In this document: positions 57,959 through 64,000 of the stretch, in pieces
Position numbering within the stretch: the first letter of the stretch is position 1
How the letters are laid out: each line of letters begins with the position of its first letter
Assembly (NCBI GenBank): GCA_003993805.1
Contig: RSEF01000017.1
Location: 7,506,170 to 7,570,169, forward strand
Reading direction: 5' to 3'
Length of the DNA: 64,000 bases
Origin: Himantopus leucocephalus
Lineage: Eukaryota > Chordata > Aves > Charadriiformes > Recurvirostridae
Position numbers and translations under genes: made by a program
The notes under the pieces: generated by a model
What the model was told of the DNA's origin: nothing
Seen by the model: only the letters and a program-made list of their open reading frames with translations
The model's database searches: none

Positions 57959-60900
57959 AGAAAGGAAGCCGAGCAACGGTTGCTGTTATTGCAGGAGGCT
58001 TTGAAAAAAAGTAACCCCACCAGGAATCCCACAACCCATACAAGCCCTTCCCGGCGGGATGTGATTGATGGTTGGAGTCCAGCTGTGCCTTCCTCCCGGG
58101 GTGGGAGGCATCTTCCCGTATGGCGGAGGGGAGAGCTGTCGAGACGGCCGTGCTCTCCCAGGGAAGGTCACGATCGGAGGCAGGTGCCCGAAAACCTGTT
58201 GCTTTCCCTCTCTCGCTCGTCTCTCCTGCCCTGCCCCTGCTCCCAGGAGCTGCAAAAGGAGGGGTTTGCTTTACTGGCCCTGCTGCCCCTTCAGCACATT
58301 TTGAATGTTTTTGGGCTGAGGAGTCTGCAAGAGGGAACTTCTCTGCCCAAAACTGGGGCACCGCTGTTCTGGGTTGTGCATGTGGTTCCTGGACACCAGC
58401 ACTGATCTCCAACCGATCACCGAGGAGCAAGAGCGGGAAGGAGTTTCTGGCAGTCCCCGGCCTTTCTTAACCCAAGTATCACCTCACTTTTTGGGATGAG
58501 GGAGGGGAAACAAGCCACGCTGGGGGAATTTCGTTTACAACCTAGTGAAAAACATGCCTTTCCTTTGGAGGGCTGCTTGTTACTTGATCTTCCGGCCTGT
58601 GGTTTGTTTGCTTGTTTGCAGGTGAGGAAATGATGTCATCTAAAAAAAAGAGAAAAGCAGCCATTTTCAGTCAAATTCACAGACCCCCTTTCTGCCTTCT
58701 TGTGATCACCCGGGGACAAAAGACCCCACATCGCAGCAGCTCTGGCTCAGGAAATGTCCTGAATCGGGGACTGCAAAACAATAACTGGAGCAAATCCTGC
58801 CAGGAAGCGCTCTGAATCCGCCCCACCACCTTCTCTCCCCTCTGGAGCTTCCAGCCCCCTCCTGCCTCCCCTCCCAAGACATCCTCACCGCATCCCTCCA
58901 CGTGCTCCTCTATTTTGCTGATTCCCATTAATCTGTGTTTTATATAACCCCTGGCTTGCGCTGGACACAAAAGCTATGCATTCCCATACTATTAACACAC
59001 AACTTTAGGTTTAGGATTTAAAGCAAATAAACCCTCCCTCGCAGCCAGGGGATGCAAACCAGAACAAACCAGTGCTGGCAGCTCCAAGGTGCAGATCCCA
59101 GCTGGGAGAGGCCATCAGTGCTGGGTGCATCACAGCTCCTCGCAGTGGACCTGCACCCAGATGTCAGAGGCTGAGTCCTTAATCACCATCACATCAAGCG
59201 CGTTTAACTATTGCACAGCTCCTTGGCTGGGAGCAAACATCACCGAACCGAACGCCCAGAGCACTGCAGCCTCTGGGCAAGTGTTTTGCGAACATCCATC
59301 ATTGTACCTCTCAGCTTCTCTTCCCATTGCTCTTATTTTAATTAATCTCTGCAGGTCTGACTTTCCAGCACTGGTGGTCTTGCACAAGGCTGCTGGTCCT
59401 GGGAGAAGTGAGAAAGGCAGAGAGGGTCCCCTGGGCGAGGGCGTATCAGAGGGATGGGGACTCTGCAAGGACAGGGCAGTTTCTGGGGATTGGAAACCAG
59501 CTTCACCTGTTTGAAATTTGTTAGAAAAACTGGGAGAGATCCCTGTGCAATGCCCAGGTCCCCACACCCATCCCCATCCCCGTCCTCCGGAGAGGCTCAG
59601 AGGAACCACACTGTAAAGGGAAGAGCATCGGCATTTCCAGTGGCCCTGAGCCCCCGGGCCGGGACCGGCAGCATTTGCCGCTGGGCTGCCCGGGAGCCGC
59701 CTGGGCGCTTGAGCCAATTTGTTCCAACACCGCAATTAGCAGTTCATCATGGCCAAGCTGTGAAAAAAGCGGCTGTAATACCGCCCAGCCGGAGAGGCCT
59801 CCCCTGCTAAGAACCAGGGATTTTATGGGGGAAACCCTGCCCTGGGGGGGCTGGGGAAACCACTGTCTCCCCCTTCCCCCGACCGTTCAGCATCTTCCCC
59901 CTGCAGCCAGCTCTGGCGCTGCTCAGCCCCGATCGGGTTAACGGTTTTCAAGTGACTCCTGTGATTAACTTTCCCTAAATCTCCAATTCTTCTTTGCCTT
60001 CTATTTTTATAAAAAGAAAAGGGGGGGCGGGGGGAGGCTGTATTTACAAGGGATTTCACTCAAATAATGAAATAAATGTGATCAGCCGAGGGACCGTTAA
60101 TCCGCTTTGACTCTTGCGTCCTGGGGAACGAACGTGGAGATCTCTGCTGCCTCGGAGTCCCAGCAAGGCAGGGAATGAAGCAACTCTGCAGCAGGGGTCA
60201 GAGCCCACCGCATGGCCTTAAATCAGGCACTGCATTCAGACACAGGCACATCAGCCAGGGACGCCTGGGTTGACACCGGAGAAAAACACCTCTTCGGTCA
60301 CCTGCTCCCACCCTGCAGCCCGCCGTGCCGAGGCAAGAACCGGCAACATCTTTATTTCAGATGGCCAAACACATGTAAACGCATGTAAAGGGCACCGGCT
60401 GTGTTCACGCACCTTCCAGCTGCAGCATCACCCGCTCTGACAGCACCCTCCGCAGCGCACGCGTGCAAAAAGGAGGAACCTTCTTATTTCTTTAGGCTCT
60501 GCCCAAACTTTTAGCCTGCAGATGACATGGTTAATTATCACTTTAGTACCAAAACATAACTGAAAATCACACAGATGATTCTCCCTAACTGTGGAGAAAC
60601 CTTTGAGCTCCGGAAAGGAGCGTGTGGCTGCTGGGGCCGTCCTGCACGACTTGGTGCTGCAGGGAGCGATGCCGGGGCTGTGCTGGGAGCTGGGGCTGCT
60701 GCACCGCGCTGCTGGGAGCCGGTTAAACCCATGGGTCCCTTCACCCCCATCAGAAACACCCCGAGTGAATAAAAGGGCTGTGTTTGCCCAAGAAAACCCA
60801 GCATGGGGTGAACTAGAGCGGCACCTGTGCTACCGCAGGGAGACCTTGTGTAACAGCCTTCCTAATTCCCCCGGGGCCTCAAATCCACCAACCTCCTCTC

Positions 60901-63900
60901 TGGGTGCCAGTCAGCACCCACACTTCCCTCCCCATCGCCTGCCTCGTCCTGGAGGGGACATGGGGCCTGAGTCACCCCTTCTTGGGGCACAGCAGAGAGG
61001 ACCCCCCCCTGCAGCCCCCTGTCAGGGCGGGCAGCGCAGCCCTGGTTTGGGAAGGGTTTCGTCCCACCTTCATTTCAGCACAGCCCCAGCCACAAGCATA
61101 CAAAACAGCTTGTTGGAATCAAACACCAGCTTAGGTTGGGGATGGGGGGGACTAAACACCCCAGCCGTGATTCCCACATATGCCCAAAGATATAATCCAG
61201 ATTTGCTGCTTGCCCTGGCACCCTTTTTTTTTTTTTTTAAAAATTTANNAATAAATTAAAATCTCTTTTTGCTGCTGAGCATAATCAGCATTAGAGCGAG
61301 GGGAGGAGGAGCCTTTCACTATACGCAGCAGAATCACGAATGAAATCACCGCCACCGCAGCCTGGGACTCTCCCGGCTGTGTGGACGCATGCCGTGCTGA
61401 CGGCAGGAGCCTCCAAACCCATGCACCGCACTTGCCTCCTCTGGGGCATTTTCTTAATTCATCTGTTAGATGAACTAAACGCAGAAGATGCCCCAGTCAG
61501 AGGGATGGAGGGGTGTCCTGGCTTGCGAAGGACCGCTCCTCCCCGAGCCTCACGCTGAGCTTTGCATGGCTCATTTGGGGGTCTGAAGGTTCAAAGAAAA
61601 CATTCGCATGCCTGGGCAATCCTGAAGGAGCTCAAACCATTTGGCCTTTTGCCTCCCCACAGCCTCATGGCCGTGGTAGGCATCTGCACAGAGCAGCCCT
61701 GACGTTCTGCTCCGGCTCACCCAGGACAGCCGGGGCCAAACCTCTGTGTGAGCATCAGCACGAGCTCCAGGGGAGAGGAGAATAAGGCACAAAAATTATT
61801 TGCCTCAGCCACTGGCTTACGAGTAACGTGTGCATGCAAGACCCGCTGGTGTTTCTTACGGCCACCCCTAAAACTGAGGCCAGTGGAGAGCAGAGCCAGG
61901 TGATGTCTCCAGCAAATCACACAGGAGCCCACGGTCCGGCAGCGCTGCCAGGGCTGAGACCCAGCCCCATCCCTCTAACGCCCTCCGAGGGGGCAGAAAC
62001 CCCTCCTCTGGCTGCAGGGCTTTAGGGACAGGCACGCTGCATTCACGCTCCTCCTTGCAACCAGTAACCGAGGGCTGGAAGGCAGATAGCATCCACCCAA
62101 AGCCCGTGGAGACTGTCCTTTCCCTCCTGCTGCTGTTCCCTCCTTGCATCTGAGCCAAAACACTCCGGATCCAGCCCTGGATGTCTGTGAGTGCAGGACA
62201 GGGGGCTGAATCCCTCCCCACGCTGCCTCCCAGCTCCCCGGCACAGCCCAAGGTAGTGTAACTCGCACTGAAAGCTGAGGACAGTCCCTGCAGGTTGTAC
62301 CTTGTCGGTGGAAGAGCCTGGTTGTCCTGTCACTGGTCCCCACGTGCCCCCACCCACGCGGCTGCATCCCCGGCGGGGGGCTGGCTTGGGGGTCTCCTGC
62401 CTCCCCCCGGCAGGTAATAGCTACCCCAGCCACAGCCTGTCCTGCTCGTTGGGTCACAGGGACGGGGAGGGACACAGGCCGGGCAGCCGCACGGTGGTAC
62501 CCGCCATCCCTCGCTGTTGCTATAGAGACAGAAGCTGGTTTTCACCGCAGCAGCGATGCTGGTTGTTTCTGAGCGGTACTTTCGGCATGGCAGGCAGCTG
62601 GGAGAGAGGGACGAGGGATGGCGTGCAGTGCCATGACACCTGTTTTGCTGGGAGGGCCGGGCACAGCCGAGGCAAAGCTCTGCCAGGCCTCTCCTGGTGC
62701 CGCTGTGCCCAGATCTACGCTCACCTTTGGGGGGGTCTCTCCCCAAACCCTCCCTGCAGCGAGAACGTGAGCGCTGGAGCTCCCCCACTCTGGGCACTGA
62801 AGTACTGAGGGAGCGAAGGGGTGCAGCTGCGGGGGTGCTGTGGAGGAAGGCTCTCCAGAGAAACCCTTTGTGGGAGCATGCACTGTCCCTGTCCTGCAAA
62901 CCCCACCTTACCCCGGTGAGTCACCCCAACTCGCCTCTCCCTGCTCCTCCTGCCTTGCTTTGCGACCACGTGCTGGGATGAGACCAGCTCAGCTGATGTC
63001 ACCCACCACGGCAGCATCTCCAGGCCACGCTCTCCTGGTTACACCAGCAAAGACCAGCAGTAACTCCTCCAAAGCCATCCTGGATGTACTAGGAGAAGAC
63101 AACGCAAGCACAAGGAGACCTGGACCCAGGGACACGGCTGTAGGTGCATCCAGCCTATTTGCAAAGGTTCAGTAAAGCCTAGAGCTACAAAGTGTGAGCT
63201 TCCCACAAAGCAATCAGGGCAAAGTCTTCCCCTGCTCCCTGCCTCTTCAGGTACCCACCATCTCCAGGGGCGCGTAGGTGCTTACAGAGGCCATCAGAGC
63301 TGCAGTAACAAGCCCCCATCCTTCCCAGGGGTGAGGATGAACTCTGCCAAGTGTAATAATGCCTGGAAGAAAGAGAAAGCACCATAGCTTGCTTCTTCAC
63401 CTAAGTCTTTGCAGGAGAAGGAGACTGGCAAAGAAAAACCCTGATGGAGGCCAGGTGCAGTAGCACTCCTCTGCTCCCACCCGCAGCAGCGCTCCCCGTT
63501 TAAACAAGCAGCCGCAGGGGAGCGGGGCAGCGCCGACCACCCCCCGCTGCTCTGCCTGCTGCTGCACCAGCCCGCCAGCCTGCGGGGAAAACCGGCAAGA
63601 CCCAGCGCTCTCCCCTTTCCCAAACACACCCAGTGACAGCCCCTCCTGAGAGTCCCTCGCACAGCCCAGCCCTGGGGAGCTCTGCGGGGGACTCGTCTCT
63701 CAAGGACACGGTAGCCCTCCTTACCACGCTTCTGCTCCAGCCTCGGAGCAGGCAGCGCGGGAAGTCAGTGGCTCCCAAGGCTCTGCACTGACATCCCAGC
63801 TGGAGACGTATGCCAGGGATAGATTTTCTGTTTAGCTTCTTTTCATATTAATTATCAAAGAGTAACAAATGTTAGCAGCTTGCAACAGTCATTATCTGAA

Positions 63901-64000
63901 TGTCTTCTCCTTCTCACCAGCAGCCCCTGTAGGAAGAGGTTCCTCAACATGCGGGGACAGGGGAGAGCACAAGACCCCGCTGGTTGCTCCCCGGCCCTGC
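57959..64000. other. Intergenic to window edge, no gene recognised
   Basis: GC-rich patches (58.0-58.5, 59.6-59.9, 60.6-61.1, 61.9-62.9, 63.4-63.8 kb) alternate with AT-richer DNA. Frames up to about 220 codons occur but are Pro/Gly/Ala/Ser-rich with no recognisable domain. In mammals PLPP7 lies upstream of PRRC2B; I see no PLPP7-like sequence here. Confidence 0.5.
61224..61250. repeat. T15 homopolymer followed by two Ns
   Basis: Fifteen T at 61224-61238, then A/T-rich sequence with NN at 61248-61249. Probably a join or base-call failure at a homopolymer. Confidence 0.8.

Noticed and set aside
60591..61259. 222-codon plus-strand frame
   Set aside because: Ends in a homopolymer with Ns; Pro/Ser/Gly-rich, with no domain or splice structure.
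48060..64000. Upstream neighbour gene (PLPP7 or FAM78A expected from mammalian synteny)
   Set aside because: No stretch in any frame resembles a PAP2-family phosphatase core or other recognisable protein.

Overview
This is vertebrate nuclear DNA, almost certainly from a bird. The host signal is a CR1 LINE tail ending in the avian-type ATTCTATG octamer repeat (26480-26885), with a second CR1 fragment at 51160-51320. Interspersed repeats are otherwise sparse. Introns are GT-AG, and one gene fills the left three quarters of the window. No prokaryotic operon, virus, CRISPR array or tRNA is visible.

The gene is PRRC2B (proline-rich coiled-coil 2B, BAT2-like), on the minus strand. I recovered every coding exon by reading splice sites and checking phase: 31 coding exons, numbered 2 to 32. 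The ATG is at 33597 and the TAG stop at 653-655. The exon lengths sum to 6,696 nt, i.e. 2,231 residues plus stop, which closes in frame without any frameshift or premature stop and agrees with the roughly 2,230 residues of the mammalian protein. A non-coding first exon lies in a strong CpG island at about 46.97-48.01 kb, after a 13.9 kb first intron. The 3'UTR runs off the left edge.

Two regulatory or RNA features stand out inside the gene. (1) Intron 9 carries, on the gene's own strand, a box C/D snoRNA whose D' guide is complementary to an 11-nt stretch of 18S rRNA and points to the adenosine numbered 590 in human 18S. This identifies SNORD62. (2) The first AUG downstream of the predicted first exon is not the PRRC2B start. 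It lies 16 nt upstream, in another frame, and opens a 29-codon ORF that overlaps the true start. PRRC2 proteins are themselves reported to promote leaky scanning, so this suggests translational self-control.

The right quarter (about 48-64 kb) is upstream flank. I see no recognisable protein-coding gene in it. It holds a second GC-rich island (53.5-54.1 kb) with a possible minus-strand exon and a CTCF-like site, a cluster of GATA motifs (57.56-57.96 kb), a 100-N gap inside a CR1 copy, and two single-N joins flanked by near-perfect duplications that look like unmerged contig overlaps rather than biology. The mammalian upstream neighbour (PLPP7) is not seen within the window.
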